39,890 nt of DNA, from the NCBI GenBank assembly GCA_045630765.1, contig JAZQTM010000053.1, forward strand, positions 1-39,890, read 5' to 3'. The DNA comes from RGIG3009 sp045630765 (GTDB lineage: Bacteria; Bacillota; Clostridia; Oscillospirales; Acutalibacteraceae). Shown in pieces: positions 39,781 to 39,890 of the stretch (its first letter is position 1; each line of letters opens with the position of its first letter). The notes under the pieces were generated by a model, which was not told the DNA's origin, searched no databases, and saw nothing but the letters and a program-made list of their open reading frames with translations. Both the position numbers and the translations under genes were made by a program.

Positions 39781-39890
39781 GCCTTTTTGTGCTGAAAAAA
39801 TTCGGGCAAGGGCAAAATGCGGTTCCGCCTTACGGCGGCAAAGGACTGCGGGTTTTGAAAGTCCGTGATAACGGACACGCGGCCTGTGCT

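Noticed and set aside
39669..39878. A minus-strand frame of 69 codons overlapping the ylxR start
   Set aside because: Its translation has no family resemblance, it crosses the strong hairpin at 39740-39780, and it overlaps a well-supported gene in another frame.
39789..39890. A plus-strand frame open to the window end starting at a GTG
   Set aside because: There is no ribosome site and only 34 codons are visible; it cannot be supported without more sequence.

Overview
The window reads as chromosomal DNA of an anaerobic, low-to-mid GC Firmicute of the class Clostridia, most likely an Oscillospiraceae/Ruminococcaceae-type gut bacterium (inference). The support is a reverse rubrerythrin beside a PerR-like regulator, a minimal two-gene SufC/SufB-type Fe-S system, RNase M5, YlxR/YlxQ in the infB operon, a BspA-type leucine-rich-repeat surface protein, and Firmicute sigma-A promoters that nearly all have a 17-bp spacer.

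Layout. 1-1320: a consensus leftward promoter that transcribes a hairpin-rich stretch out of the window, then a leftward DUF5714-arsC pair. 1321-3425: an accessory islet at the 3' end of a tRNA-Ala(GGC) gene. A 58-bp perfect copy of the tRNA 3' part lies about 2 kb away, and between the two copies sit one AT-rich orphan gene and further scars of the tRNA flank. 3527-4681: perR and reverse rubrerythrin (oxidative stress). 4680-5434: aspartate/glutamate racemase family gene. 5473-7882: MBOAT acyltransferase plus Thr-rich SGNH lipoprotein (probable surface-glycan acylation). 7938-11614: two-component system followed by an HtrA-type protease (envelope stress). 11626-12426: yebC.

12477-24916 is one leftward run of eight closely packed genes in the order uvrB, uvrA, M23/G5 peptidase, typA, comEC, holA, rnmV, maf. 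It joins DNA repair, replication, competence, translation and cell-wall functions. 25046-25945 is a divergent SGNH esterase. 26002-29185 (leftward) holds a PHP phosphatase and an EutH-like transporter as a coupled pair, and a membrane-anchored LRR protein with its own promoter. 29388-31041 (rightward) is the minimal smsC-smsB Fe-S assembly pair. 31206-33682 is a neutral-ceramidase-like protein coupled to a DegT-family PLP enzyme. 33740-39721 (leftward) is the conserved translation operon ylxR, ylxQ, infB, rbfA, DHH phosphoesterase, truB and a small membrane protein. nusA, often found upstream of ylxR, is not visible before the window ends.

Most of the window is conserved housekeeping DNA. The parts that look least explained are the leftward structured transcript at 1-93, the tRNA-Ala islet at 1367-3425 with its orphan tail-anchored protein, the ceramidase-like/DegT pair, and a tRNA T-arm-like hairpin just upstream of smsC. 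I found no CRISPR array, transposase, integrase or phage gene, and I cannot claim a proven new system.
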